A stretch of 64,000 nt of DNA from Chitinophagales bacterium (GTDB lineage Bacteria > Bacteroidota > Bacteroidia > Chitinophagales > UBA2359), in contig JACJXU010000001.1 of NCBI GenBank assembly GCA_020636475.1, positions 558,001-622,000 on the forward strand, in the 5' to 3' direction. The notes under the pieces are model-generated. The model worked only from the letters and a program-made list of their open reading frames with translations, was not told the DNA's origin and searched no databases. The position numbers were made by a program, and so were the translations under genes. Positions 47,825-57,266 of this stretch are shown in pieces. The first letter of the stretch is position 1. The number at the start of each line of letters is the position of its first letter.

Positions 47825-49459
47825 ATGTGTAAGCAACACTCAAACAAAAATCGCCCGCAAAGAAAAGGCATCACCAATACACATACTACCCAACACCAGC
47901 GCGACCATTTGCTTTGGAGCAGACGCAATTTTTTACAGGTAAGTGGTGTTTTGGGCATGGGTGCTGCTTTGCTGAACAATATTCCCGTTTCGGCACTACC
48001 TTTTCCCTCATTAAAATCGAATAATGAAAACAACGGACGTGTGCTGGTGCTGGTACGCTTAGAAGGCGGCAATGACGGACTGAATATGATTATTCCGCGT
48101 TTTAACGATTATTATTACAGCCTTCGTCCTAATATTGGCATTACGGAAGCGAACTTATCTCCTTTGTATGTAAATGGTGTGGCACAAGATTTTGGCTTGA
48201 ACAACAATATTGCCGACTTGATGCCTTTATGGAATGAGGGAAAAATGGCGATTATACACAATGTTGGCTACGAAATTCCCAATCTGTCACACTTCCGCTC
48301 GTCCGACATTTGGTCAACGGCTTCTAATCCCGAAGAGCTTTGGACAACGGGCTGGATTGGCAGATACACGGATTATCTTTTGCCTGCTTTTGTCGAAGCT
48401 CCGCCCACTACCCCACCCGCTTTGCAAATTGGCAATTATTCCGATTTGGTGTTTAAAGGTCCTGCCGAACAAATGGCGTTGGTACTCAATAACCCGACCG
48501 AGTTTTATCAGATTGCGCAAACCGGACAACTTTACAGTACCGAAGGCTTGGGAACTTGCGCGCGCGACACTTCTTTGGCATTTTTGCGCCAAGCCGCCAA
48601 CAATTCTTTTCGCTATTCGGAATCGCTAAAAGAAGCCTTCAATGCTTCCAATACTATCGGCAATTATCCGGCAAATGATTCTCTTGCCGAACAACTCCGC
48701 ATTGTGGCAAGATTGATAAAAGGCAATCTGGGTACACAAGTTTACATTGTTTCTATTGGCGGATTTGACACGCACGACAATCAGCCTACATACCATCCGC
48801 AGTTGCTCAATAGCATTGGCAAAAGTATTAAGGCATTTTACGATGATTTGCAAGAAAATGGGTATTACAAAAATGTTCTTACGGCAACTTTTTCGGAGTT
48901 TGGGCGCACTATAGACGAAAATGGTTCTTTGGGAACAGACCACGGCAATGGCGCACCAATGATGCTTTTTGGGGAAAATGTAAACGGTTTTTTTGGTACG
49001 CCGCCCGACTTATCGAACTACGACCCGTATTATCGTTTTTTTGATGGCAGCACCGATTTTCGCAATGTGTATGCCTCTATTTTGCAGGATTGGTTTTGTG
49101 CCGAACCCGAAATTAGCAATTTCATTTTAGGGCGAACTTTTGATACTATTCCCAATTTACTTCCTGCTTGTGCTACGCCGGTTTCCTTAGCCGAACCCAG
49201 CGTTTTGTTAGGTCATAATCCCAACAAAACCCAAAATGGTATGATTGATATAAAATACTCCATTATGCGAAGTGCGTATGTGCGCTTGCTTATTTTAAAC
49301 CCTTCGGGAAATATTTTGCGTACTTTAATTAGTGAATACCAAGACCGAGGCAGCTATACTTTCAGTTTTAGCCCTGCCCAACTTGCCTTGTCTCCGGGCA
49401 AATATGTGTATCGCTTGGACACAAATGGTAAAGTTTACAGTCGTGCTTTTACTATTTAA
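47825..49459 (+). CDS. DUF1501 family protein with Tat-like signal
   Basis: This 544-residue protein starts with a polar stretch and then a twin-arginine segment, WSRRNFLQVSGVLGMGAALL, ending before LPFPS. The DUF1501 domain shows VRLEGGNDGLNMIIP, GGFDTHDNQ, FSEFGRT and GTDHGNGAPMMLFG, a layout related to the alkaline phosphatase/sulfatase fold. The last 75 residues (VRLLILNPSGNIL, SPGKYVYRLD) look like a T9SS-type or FlgD-like beta domain. Folding before Tat export suggests a bound cofactor, but no cofactor is identified. It is co-transcribed with the DUF1800 gene. Confidence 0.9.
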   Translation: MCKQHSNKNRPQRKGITNTHTTQHQRDHLLWSRRNFLQVSGVLGMGAALLNNIPVSALPFPSLKSNNENNGRVLVLVRLEGGNDGLNMIIPRFNDYYYSLRPNIGITEANLSPLYVNGVAQDFGLNNNIADLMPLWNEGKMAIIHNVGYEIPNLSHFRSSDIWSTASNPEELWTTGWIGRYTDYLLPAFVEAPPTTPPALQIGNYSDLVFKGPAEQMALVLNNPTEFYQIAQTGQLYSTEGLGTCARDTSLAFLRQAANNSFRYSESLKEAFNASNTIGNYPANDSLAEQLRIVARLIKGNLGTQVYIVSIGGFDTHDNQPTYHPQLLNSIGKSIKAFYDDLQENGYYKNVLTATFSEFGRTIDENGSLGTDHGNGAPMMLFGENVNGFFGTPPDLSNYDPYYRFFDGSTDFRNVYASILQDWFCAEPEISNFILGRTFDTIPNLLPACATPVSLAEPSVLLGHNPNKTQNGMIDIKYSIMRSAYVRLLILNPSGNILRTLISEYQDRGSYTFSFSPAQLALSPGKYVYRLDTNGKVYSRAFTI

Positions 49460-49566
49460 AAACAAGGAATTTATTTAAATTTTCTCTCCAAAAGCCAATT
49501 TACGCCTTGTAATTTCCTTAATGCGTGTAAAAAACACCAAAGTTCGTGTAAAATTTATCTCCTTTA

Positions 49567-49597
49567 TTTGAAATAAGGGTATGAAATAATACCTTTG
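49567..49597 (+). promoter_or_regulatory. Promoter of hppA
   Basis: TTTG at 49567-49570, exactly 19 bases, then TACCTTTG at 49590-49597. This is a perfect match to the Bacteroidota consensus, 48 bases before the ATG. It is the clearest promoter in the window. Confidence 0.75.
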
Positions 49598-49645
49598 CGC
49601 AGATTTTGACAATATTTTTTAGTGATTATATAATTTTTTTAAACA

Positions 49646-51811
49646 ATGACACAAACAATTACTTACTTAATTCCTGCTTTCGGTGTGTTGGCATTGCTCT
49701 ACACATTTTGGAAAAGCAGTTGGGTAAACAAACAAGATGTTGGTACAGAAAAGATGGCGCGTATCGCCAATAGTATTGCAACAGGAGCAATGGCTTTCTT
49801 GCGTGCCGAGTATCGTGTTTTAGCGATATTTGTAGTGATAGTTGCCGGACTTTTAGCTTGGTCCGCCAATGCAGATTCATCACCACTTATCGCTTTCTCT
49901 TTTATTATTGGTGCCTTATGCTCTGCCTTGGCGGGTTTTATTGGTATGCGCGTAGCTACCAAAGCCAATGTGCGTACTACGGCAGCCGCCCGTACGAGCT
50001 TGGGCAAAGCCTTAGAAGTAGCATTTGCCGGAGGTTCGGTAATGGGATTGGGTGTTGTAGGTTTAGGCGTTTTAGGCTTGGGTACGCTTTTTCTTATTTA
50101 CAGCAATATGGGCTGGTCTATCGAAAAAGTAGTTACCGTTCTTACCGGATTTTCTTTTGGTGCATCGTCTATTGCCCTTTTTGCGCGCGTGGGTGGTGGT
50201 ATTTACACCAAAGCTGCCGATGTAGGTGCTGATTTGGTAGGTAAAGTAGAGGCGGGTATTCCCGAAGACCACCCGCTAAATCCTGCTACTATTGCCGATA
50301 ACGTAGGTGACAACGTAGGCGACGTAGCCGGAATGGGTGCGGACTTATTTGAGTCGTATGTGGGTTCTATTATTGGAACGATGGTATTAGGTACTGCTTT
50401 TATTACCACTAATTTTTCGGATAATTTCGGCGGACTCAGTGCCGTTTTATTACCTTTGGTTTTGGCTGGTGTAGGTATTTTAACTTCTATTGCCGGAACA
50501 TTTTTTGTAAAAGTAAAAGAAGGTGGAAATCCACAAACTGCTTTGAATATTGGTGAGTTTGGTTCGTCTATTGTAATGATTATTGCTTCGTATTTTATCA
50601 TTACTTGGATGTTGCCAAGTTCTTGGTCTTTTAAAGATCATCTTTATGGTGTGACACGCGAAATGACCGCTAATGGTATATTTTATGCAACTATTATTGG
50701 TTTGGTTGCCGGATTATTGATTGGAATTATAACCGAATTTTTTACCGGAACCGGAAAATTACCCGTTCGTACTATCGTTAATCAGTCGGTAACAGGTGCT
50801 GCTACCAACATTATTGCAGGTTTAGGCGTAGGTATGATTTCTACGGCACTTCCAGTTATTATTATTGCAGCAGCTATTATCGGAGCTTTCCATTTTGGTG
50901 GATTGTACGGTATTGCTATTGCAGCGGTGGGTATGTTGAGCAATACCGGTATCCAGTTGGCGGTTGATGCTTACGGGCCTATTTCGGATAATGCGGGTGG
51001 TATTGCAGAAATGAGTGAATTACCCAAAGAAGTGCGTAAACGTACCGACAAATTAGATGCCGTAGGAAATACCACCGCTGCTATTGGAAAAGGGTTTGCT
51101 ATTGGTTCGGCGGCACTTACCGCTTTGGCACTTTTTGGCGCATTTATGACGGCTTCTCACTTAGAGCGTATTGATATTTCAAAACCAGACGTAATGGCAG
51201 GTTTGTTTGTAGGAGCAATGCTTCCTTTGCTATTTTCTGCCTTGGCAATGCAGGCAGTGGGTCGTGCGGCAATGGCGATGATTCAAGAAGTACGCCGCCA
51301 GTTTGCCGAAATCCCTTCTTTAAAGGCTGCATTAGCTGTAATGAAAAAGAATGAAGGAAAGGAGATGGATACTTGGAGTACCAGCGATATTAAAACCTTT
51401 GAAGATGCGGACGGAAAAGCCGAATACGGAAAATGTGTAGAAATTTCTACCCAAGCAGCGATTAAGGAAATGGTATTGCCGGGTCTTTTGGCAGTAATCG
51501 TTCCGGTAGCTGTCGGATTTTTAGGCGGTGCCGAAATGTTAGGTGGTTTGTTGGCGGGTGTTACGGTTTCGGGCGTGTTGATGGCTATTTTCCAATCGAA
51601 CGCCGGAGGCGCGTGGGACAATGCTAAAAAAATGTTTGAAGAGGGTGTAGAAATTAATGGCAAAATGTATTACAAAGGTTCCGAGCCACACAAAGCAGCC
51701 GTTGTAGGCGATACAGTAGGCGATCCTTTCAAAGATACTTCGGGTCCGTCACTCAATATTTTGTTGAAATTGATGTCGGTAGTTGCCTTAGTTATTGCAA
51801 CTTTGATTTAG
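49646..51811 (+). CDS. hppA: Membrane-bound ion-pumping pyrophosphatase
   Basis: This 721-residue inner-membrane protein has about 16 helices. It hydrolyses pyrophosphate and pumps Na+ and/or H+ outward. The substrate site is visible: [45 protein letters not shown], and near the end [36 protein letters not shown] carries Ala where K+-independent pumps carry Lys, which indicates the K+-dependent type. Which ion is pumped cannot be read with certainty. It is a single-gene unit with its own promoter and terminator. Confidence 0.95.
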   Translation: MTQTITYLIPAFGVLALLYTFWKSSWVNKQDVGTEKMARIANSIATGAMAFLRAEYRVLAIFVVIVAGLLAWSANADSSPLIAFSFIIGALCSALAGFIGMRVATKANVRTTAAARTSLGKALEVAFAGGSVMGLGVVGLGVLGLGTLFLIYSNMGWSIEKVVTVLTGFSFGASSIALFARVGGGIYTKAADVGADLVGKVEAGIPEDHPLNPATIADNVGDNVGDVAGMGADLFESYVGSIIGTMVLGTAFITTNFSDNFGGLSAVLLPLVLAGVGILTSIAGTFFVKVKEGGNPQTALNIGEFGSSIVMIIASYFIITWMLPSSWSFKDHLYGVTREMTANGIFYATIIGLVAGLLIGIITEFFTGTGKLPVRTIVNQSVTGAATNIIAGLGVGMISTALPVIIIAAAIIGAFHFGGLYGIAIAAVGMLSNTGIQLAVDAYGPISDNAGGIAEMSELPKEVRKRTDKLDAVGNTTAAIGKGFAIGSAALTALALFGAFMTASHLERIDISKPDVMAGLFVGAMLPLLFSALAMQAVGRAAMAMIQEVRRQFAEIPSLKAALAVMKKNEGKEMDTWSTSDIKTFEDADGKAEYGKCVEISTQAAIKEMVLPGLLAVIVPVAVGFLGGAEMLGGLLAGVTVSGVLMAIFQSNAGGAWDNAKKMFEEGVEINGKMYYKGSEPHKAAVVGDTVGDPFKDTSGPSLNILLKLMSVVALVIATLI

Positions 51812-51830
51812 TACATAAATTATTCCCAAT

Positions 51831-51858
51831 AAAAAAGCCGCGTAATTGCGGCTTTTTT
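51831..51858 (+). terminator. Rho-independent terminator of hppA
   Basis: The stem GCCGC/GCGGC is extended by A/T pairs on the outside (51831-51841 with 51848-51858), has a short loop, and is followed by a T-run. Confidence 0.85.
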
Positions 51859-51916
51859 TTATTTCAAATTTTCTTAATATTTTACTATGAGCGTATAATA
51901 TAATATTTTTTTTACA

Positions 51917-51924
51917 TAATTTTG
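51917..51924 (+). promoter_or_regulatory. -7 element for the glycosyltransferase cluster
   Basis: TAATTTTG lies 41 bases before the first glycosyltransferase ATG. There is no clear -33 element. Confidence 0.35.
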
Positions 51925-51965
51925 CAACTCTTTAGAGATATTTTAAGATTTTTCATTATTTAACA

Positions 51966-52847
51966 ATGTTTAAATTTGTATTTTTAAACTGGAATGCCGC
52001 CGAACTATATGTAAGTTTAATAAAAAAAATAATTTCATGGGATTTTACCCCAATGGATTACCTATTAATTGACAATGACTCACAAGAAGAGGACAAAGCC
52101 ATCATAAAACAAAACTTGCCGAATGAAAAAACAATTTTTTCGACCAGCAATGTAGGCTATGCTGCGGGCTTAAATGTAGGCATTCAACACTTTATTACGC
52201 AAAAAGATATTTTTTTAATATTTGTAAACCCTGATGTAGAAATTGAAGAAAACAATATAAAAATACTGCTTGAAAAAGCTAAAGACTTAGGTTCAAAATG
52301 TATTTTATCTCCTGCTCTTTTGGAAACCAAACATACCAAAACCTCCTACCATTTGGGCGGCAGAGATTATAGCAAATATCATATTACTCGCCATGTTATT
52401 GATGAAAAAAAGTGGCAAAATATGCATAAAAACACTCTTTTAAGTGTAGATTATACGCCGGGTACGTTTTTGATTGTTCATATTGATATTTTTAAAAAGG
52501 TGGGGCTACTCAATGAAAAATATTTTATTTATGGCGAATGGCCCGACTGGTGTTTTCGCGCCAAAAAAATGAACTATACTCCTATGGTTTGTCCGCAAGC
52601 CACAGTAATTCACGCGCGCGAAAACACGCAACAATACACCAGAAAACTGTTGAATTTATACTATACTGTTCGCAACAGATTGTTGTACCTTCACTTAAAC
52701 AGTCCTCCCAACTTTCGAATAAAAAAATATTACTGGCTGGCTTTTTTTCGTTTAAAATGGCTTAAAAATACTCTTTTCTTTTCTACCGATAAAAGTAAAA
52801 CAATCCTCAAAGCAATAAAAGATGCCCGAATATTAACCCAAAATTAA
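51966..52847 (+). CDS. Glycosyltransferase family 2 protein
   Basis: This 293-residue GT-A enzyme starts FVFLNWNAAELYVSLI, with YLLIDNDSQEED for nucleotide-sugar binding, STSNVGYAAGLNVGIQHF, and FVNPDVEIEEN, which supplies the DxD-like acidic pair. PGTFLIVHIDIFKKVGLLNEKYFIYGEWPDWCFRA is the acceptor region seen in rhamnosyl- and related transferases. The sugar and acceptor cannot be named. It opens a three-gene cluster that is more AT-rich than most of the window. Confidence 0.9.
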   Translation: MFKFVFLNWNAAELYVSLIKKIISWDFTPMDYLLIDNDSQEEDKAIIKQNLPNEKTIFSTSNVGYAAGLNVGIQHFITQKDIFLIFVNPDVEIEENNIKILLEKAKDLGSKCILSPALLETKHTKTSYHLGGRDYSKYHITRHVIDEKKWQNMHKNTLLSVDYTPGTFLIVHIDIFKKVGLLNEKYFIYGEWPDWCFRAKKMNYTPMVCPQATVIHARENTQQYTRKLLNLYYTVRNRLLYLHLNSPPNFRIKKYYWLAFFRLKWLKNTLFFSTDKSKTILKAIKDARILTQN

Positions 52848-52860
52848 CCCTATTTTTTTT

Positions 52861-53937
52861 ATGAAAAAACCTAAAATTCTTTTTATAACCACCGTAGCAC
52901 CATCTTTTTTCCCCGATTCAGAATCTTCGTCCAAAGATTTAGAATATATTGCCAAGGCTTTTGAAAGCGAAATAATCTATTTGCGCCCCCAACGAAATTA
53001 TTTTTATCAAAAAATTCCCGCCTATTTTTTAGGTTATCCGCAATATTGTACCATCAAAAAAAAATTGGAAGAAGCAACTTTTATTCATCTATTTTCTCCT
53101 GCATTGGTGTCCATAAATATACTAAAACCTTACCTCCACAAAACTTTCATTTCTATAACCGGCACGCTGCAAAATTTGCCGAAGCTAGATATAAAATACT
53201 TTAGCAAAGTAAAAAAAATCACACTTCAGACCCAGAACAACTTAGATTTGCTGAAAAATGTGAATGCCCTAAACAATCTTTCCCTCCTCCCAATTGGTAG
53301 TTATTTCAACTTTTCTGCAACCCTACCTTTAGCCAAAATACCCTCAAAAGACTTCAAGATTATTGTTGTTTCCAGTCCTTGGTCGTATGCCGATTTTGAT
53401 AAAAAAGGCTTTTTTACCCTTGTACAATCCCTAAAATATTTACCCCATACACATATTACTTTTTTATGGCGCGGAAAAGATATTGATAAGGCGGTAGATT
53501 TTATTAATAAAAATCGCTTGGCACATAGGGTTCACATTATTACCGGATACCAAAACATTGAGAAAGTAATGGCTCAATACGATATTTGTATCGCACTGAG
53601 TAGTCATGGAAAGTCCATTAAGGCATATCCCAACTCTATCATTGAAGCATTACATTTGAAAAAACCGGTAATTGTAAACTCAACCATTGGAATAGCAGAT
53701 TTTATTCGACAAAAAAATTGTGGGGAAGTAATAGAAAATTTAAACGAAATTGAACTGGCAGAAGCGATTAAAAAAATACAACTCAATTATTTAAATTATT
53801 CTATCGACATGGATTTAAAAGAATTTTTATTGGATAATACGATACAAAATATAGCACAATTATATCAAAAAAATGAACGCCCATCTTCCCAAAGTGTCCA
53901 TAATAATAGCAAGTTTCAATCAATCCGAAACAATTGA
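52861..53937 (+). CDS. Glycosyltransferase (GT4-like)
   Basis: This 358-residue protein follows the previous gene by 13 bases. The second half has the GT-B pattern: IIVVSSPWSYADFDKKGF, FLWRGKDIDKAVDF, NIEKVMAQYDICIALSSHGKSIKAYPNSIIEALHLKKPVIV with the conserved Glu, then a C-terminal helix. The first half is less conserved. Its natural end seems to be near LYQKNE. The last 21 residues come from reading on into the next gene, whose start it overlaps by 65 bases. The sugar is unknown. Confidence 0.83.
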   Translation: MKKPKILFITTVAPSFFPDSESSSKDLEYIAKAFESEIIYLRPQRNYFYQKIPAYFLGYPQYCTIKKKLEEATFIHLFSPALVSINILKPYLHKTFISITGTLQNLPKLDIKYFSKVKKITLQTQNNLDLLKNVNALNNLSLLPIGSYFNFSATLPLAKIPSKDFKIIVVSSPWSYADFDKKGFFTLVQSLKYLPHTHITFLWRGKDIDKAVDFINKNRLAHRVHIITGYQNIEKVMAQYDICIALSSHGKSIKAYPNSIIEALHLKKPVIVNSTIGIADFIRQKNCGEVIENLNEIELAEAIKKIQLNYLNYSIDMDLKEFLLDNTIQNIAQLYQKNERPSSQSVHNNSKFQSIRNN

Positions 53938-54730
53938 AGCGACACTATTATCCGTATTTACACAAGACTACACGAATATAGAAACGATTATAATTGATGG
54001 CGGGAGCGACACCAACACCCTAAACATTATTGAAAAATACAAAGAACATATACAATACTTTATTTCCGAACCCGATGAAGGCATTTATGATGCCTTTAAC
54101 AAAGGAATTCGATTAAGTTCGGGCGACTATCTATTTTTCTTAGGAACCGACGACACCTTAGAACACAATATCATTTCCACTATTTTCAAGCAAAAAAAAT
54201 TCGTTTATTACGATATTATTTATGGAAAAGTCCGAAATATGCAACTGAACAGAATAATAGGTAAAAATTTTTCTTACCAAGATCTTTTCCAAAACAATAT
54301 ACCGCATCAAGCTATTTTTTATCATAAAAATATTTTTACACAATTCGGCTTATTTGAAACCCAATACATTACGCGAGCAGATTATATGCTAAATATCAAA
54401 TGGTTTTGTCATCCGAATACAAAAATTCATTTCAACAACCTTATTATCGCTAATTATTATGGCAATGGCTTTAGCTATAACAACATAGATTGCAATTATT
54501 GGAAAAATGAAAAAAAAGTATTTATCCAATATTTCTCACCTTATATATCATCTAAGCAGCTCAAAAAATTAGATGCCCGCCCCTCCTATAAAATTGCACA
54601 ACAATTAGTTCGTACCAATAATACCCGAAAAGCAATACCATTTGCGCTTAAAGCCACTTGGATTTCAAAATCCTTGAGACCTTTACTCTCTATCTTTAGG
54701 CAAATTATTAAAACAAAATTTTTTAATTAA
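53873..54730 (+). CDS. Glycosyltransferase family 2 protein
   Basis: This 285-residue GT-A enzyme begins MNAHLPKVSIIIASFNQSE, so the ATG at 53873 inside the previous gene is needed for the first strand. TIIIDGGSDTNT and ISEPDEGIYDAFNKGI, then FLGTDD, are the nucleotide- and metal-binding motifs and closely resemble colanic-acid-type (WcaA/WcaE-like) transferases. It ends the cluster. The product is probably a surface polysaccharide or lipopolysaccharide side chain, but no polymerase or flippase gene is next to it. Confidence 0.9.
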   Translation: MNAHLPKVSIIIASFNQSETIEATLLSVFTQDYTNIETIIIDGGSDTNTLNIIEKYKEHIQYFISEPDEGIYDAFNKGIRLSSGDYLFFLGTDDTLEHNIISTIFKQKKFVYYDIIYGKVRNMQLNRIIGKNFSYQDLFQNNIPHQAIFYHKNIFTQFGLFETQYITRADYMLNIKWFCHPNTKIHFNNLIIANYYGNGFSYNNIDCNYWKNEKKVFIQYFSPYISSKQLKKLDARPSYKIAQQLVRTNNTRKAIPFALKATWISKSLRPLLSIFRQIIKTKFFN

Positions 54731-54762
54731 CATAAAACCACGCCCGACTGCCATTATTATAT

Positions 54763-54770
54763 TATTTTTG
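54763..54770 (+). promoter_or_regulatory. -7 element for the deoxynucleoside kinase-pyrR-pyrB operon
   Basis: TATTTTTG lies 23 bases before the kinase ATG in a 63-base gap. No -33 partner was recognised. Confidence 0.38.
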
Positions 54771-54793
54771 GCAAAAAAAGACTTTACCTCGGA

Positions 54794-55432
54794 ATGTTAC
54801 ACTACAATTTTATAACCGTAGAAGGAAATACGGGTGCCGGAAAAACCAGCTTGGCGCAAAGACTTGCCCAAGATTACGGTGGTAAACTTATCTTGGAAAC
54901 CTTTGCCGACAATCCTTTCTTAGCCGACTCTTATGCCCAGCCCGAAGCCTTCGCTTTTCGCAATGAGGTATATTTTCTAATGGACAGAGTGGAGCATTTC
55001 AAACAAGAAATTCAGCATCTTCCCCTCTACAATTCGCTGCATATAAGCGATTATGTTTTTGAGAAATCTTTGTTGTATGCGAAAGTAACCTTGCCCGACA
55101 TTGAGTACCAGCTTTTCGAGCGCGTGTTTAATATGGTACACAACCAAATTCCGCTGCCGGAGTTGCTCATTTACGTACACTCCACGCCCGACCGCCTTAT
55201 ACACAACATTCGCAAAAGGGGCAGAATGTTTGAACAAGTAGTACGCCGACAATATTTGCAGGACGTAGAAGATGTGTATTTCAATTATTTTGAAGACAAC
55301 AAACACCAATTGCGTATTCTTATTGTTCATGCCGATGATATTGATTTTGTACATAATGAAAACGACTACCATAAAATAGTCGAAGCCTTGCAGCATCATT
55401 ACTTGCCCGGCATTCACGATTTACGTTTCTAA
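54794..55432 (+). CDS. Deoxynucleoside kinase family protein
   Basis: This 212-residue cytoplasmic enzyme phosphorylates deoxynucleosides for salvage. The P-loop is VEGNTGAGKTSLAQRL near residue 9. ETFADNPFL gives the catalytic Glu region, ISDYVFEKSLLYAK replaces the usual DRS segment, and RKRGRMFEQ is the LID arginine cluster. Substrate preference (dA, dG or dC) cannot be read. It is 5 bases upstream of pyrR, which ties nucleoside salvage to pyrimidine synthesis in one operon. Confidence 0.88.
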   Translation: MLHYNFITVEGNTGAGKTSLAQRLAQDYGGKLILETFADNPFLADSYAQPEAFAFRNEVYFLMDRVEHFKQEIQHLPLYNSLHISDYVFEKSLLYAKVTLPDIEYQLFERVFNMVHNQIPLPELLIYVHSTPDRLIHNIRKRGRMFEQVVRRQYLQDVEDVYFNYFEDNKHQLRILIVHADDIDFVHNENDYHKIVEALQHHYLPGIHDLRF

Positions 55433-55437
55433 AAAAT

Positions 55438-55992
55438 ATGCCTGTTGTGGAATTTTCAAAAGTAATTTATGACGCACCGAAAATAGCCATCTGTATTGAC
55501 CGTCTTTGCAAACAACTCATAGAAGTACACGGCGATTTTTCAACATCGGTGCTAATAGGTTTGCAGCCGCGCGGAATTGCACTTACACAACGTATTTTTT
55601 CCCGCCTGAGCAGCATGCTCCAAAAGGAAATAAACTGGAGTGCCTTAGATGTTTCGATGTATCGCGATGATTTTCGCCACAACCAAAAATACATTGAAAT
55701 GTATCCTACCTCCATCTCTGTAAATTTGGACAACAAAAAGGTTATTCTCATTGACGATGTTTTGTTTACCGGACGAACCATTCGCTCGGGACTTGATGCT
55801 TTGCTGGATTTTGGGCGACCTGCTTCGGTAGAACTCTTGGTGCTGATACAGCGCAACCTTAGTTTGCATTTTCCTATTGCGCCCACCTATATCGGCAAAA
55901 GAGTCGATACCCTTTCTTCGCAGTCTATTCGGGTGCAGTGGCAAGAAAAAGATGGAATTGACCAAGTAATTTTAATTGATAAAAAATGGTAA
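55438..55992 (+). CDS. pyrR: PyrR bifunctional regulator / uracil phosphoribosyltransferase
   Basis: This 184-residue protein has the PRPP loop VILIDDVLFTGRTIRSGLDAL, ILIGLQPRGIAL-like residues (VLIGLQPRGIALTQ), and the C-terminal YIGKRVDT segment typical of PyrR. In many bacteria PyrR binds pyr mRNA and controls attenuation. No obvious attenuator hairpin was seen upstream of this operon, so the enzymatic role or a missed RNA site are both possible. It overlaps pyrB by 7 bases. Confidence 0.92.
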   Translation: MPVVEFSKVIYDAPKIAICIDRLCKQLIEVHGDFSTSVLIGLQPRGIALTQRIFSRLSSMLQKEINWSALDVSMYRDDFRHNQKYIEMYPTSISVNLDNKKVILIDDVLFTGRTIRSGLDALLDFGRPASVELLVLIQRNLSLHFPIAPTYIGKRVDTLSSQSIRVQWQEKDGIDQVILIDKKW

Positions 55993-56954
55993 TGGCTTCG
56001 CACAACGCAGAAAATTCCGAACAAAAATTTTTATCGCAGCCGCATTTGCTGGGCATAAAATATCTTACTGCTGCCGACATTCGCTTAATTTTACATTCTG
56101 CCGCACAGTTTAAAGAAGTTTTGCAACGCCCCATCAAAAAAGTGCCTTCCCTGCGCGACCTTACCATTGTAAATCTTTTTTTTGAAAACTCTACCCGCAC
56201 CCGTATTTCTTTTGAACTGGCAGAAAAACGCCTTTCGGCAGATATTATCAACTTTTCGGCAAGTGCCTCGTCGGTAAACAAAGGTGAAACATTGCTCGAC
56301 ACCATCAACAACATTTTGGCGATGAAAGTAGATATGGTGGTAATGCGCCATCCGCAAGCAGGCGCAGCCATGTTTTTGTCGCAGCATATTTCGGCAAGTA
56401 TTGTCAATGCCGGAGACGGCACGCACGAGCATCCGACCCAAGCTTTGTTGGACGCTTTTTCGCTGCAAGAGATTTTGGGCAATCTTTCGGGAAAAAAAAT
56501 AGCCATTATCGGCGATATTGCACACTCACGCGTGGCTCTTTCCAATATTTTTTGCCTACAAAAGCTCGGCGTGAAAGTACGCATTTGCGGTCCGGCAACG
56601 CTTATTCCGCGCTATTTGGAAGATTTGGGTGTAGAAATTTCGCACAACATTGACGATACTTTGCAGTGGTGCGATGCGGCTAATGTTTTGCGCATTCAGT
56701 TAGAACGACAACACATTCGCTATTTTCCTTCTTCCAGAGAATATACCCAATATTTTGGCGTAAATAAGGCGCGTTTAGACCGTTTGGAGAAAAAAATAGT
56801 GATTATGCACCCGGGACCGATTAATCGTGGTGTGGAAATAGATAGCGATGTAGCAGATTCTCAGCAATCTATTATTTTGCAGCAAGTAGAAAATGGTGTT
56901 GCAGTGCGTATGGCAGTTTTGTATCTTTTGGCGGAACGCCTCCGCAAACATTAA
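55986..56954 (+). CDS. pyrB: Aspartate carbamoyltransferase catalytic subunit
   Basis: This enzyme joins carbamoyl phosphate and aspartate, the first committed step of pyrimidine synthesis. The 322-residue protein has LFFENSTRTRISFELA near residue 62, with the carbamoyl-phosphate-binding STRTR, then MRHPQAGAA, DGTHEHPTQALLDAFS, and HPGPINRGVEI near the end. No regulatory subunit gene (pyrI) follows. It is co-translated with pyrR. Confidence 0.96.
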   Translation: MVMASHNAENSEQKFLSQPHLLGIKYLTAADIRLILHSAAQFKEVLQRPIKKVPSLRDLTIVNLFFENSTRTRISFELAEKRLSADIINFSASASSVNKGETLLDTINNILAMKVDMVVMRHPQAGAAMFLSQHISASIVNAGDGTHEHPTQALLDAFSLQEILGNLSGKKIAIIGDIAHSRVALSNIFCLQKLGVKVRICGPATLIPRYLEDLGVEISHNIDDTLQWCDAANVLRIQLERQHIRYFPSSREYTQYFGVNKARLDRLEKKIVIMHPGPINRGVEIDSDVADSQQSIILQQVENGVAVRMAVLYLLAERLRKH

Positions 56955-57266
56955 GCGAATTTATACCAAAATTGCACGAAAATTGCGTATCGGGTTAGGT
57001 ATTATTAAGTGTAAGTATCCTCCCAGCAACTTTGGGTGCAAAAATATGCTTGGGGGACCTCTTCGTTTTCTTTGCTTGTCCAAAGAAAACGAAGCAAAAG
57101 AAACGACACTTTTTTCAAGGTATTTTTGCCCCATACGGGCAAAACCGCAGCTTTTTGGCTAAATTTTTTCCAAGGCTTCAAAAATTTTTAACGCCAAAAA
57201 ACTGCTATACTGCGAAAAAAGATTCTTACCCCTTTTCTGATAGGCAATCATTATTCGATTTTGGTA
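56955..57266. other. Intergenic region with nested palindromes
   Basis: This 312-base gap contains no credible gene. Open frames across it are repeat-derived. Three inverted repeats at 57061-57205 are its only structure. Confidence 0.5.
57061..57205. repeat. Composite palindromic element (three inverted repeats)
   Basis: A perfect 14-bp inverted repeat with core TTCGTTTTCTTTG occupies 57061-57074 and 57081-57094. A perfect 8-bp repeat TTTTGCCC/GGGCAAAA follows at 57124-57131 and 57137-57144. Then 13-base arms with one mismatch lie at 57147-57159 and 57193-57205. The first palindrome resembles short dispersed repeats seen in many bacterial genomes. None is followed by a T-run, so terminator function is not clear. 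Confidence 0.6.
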
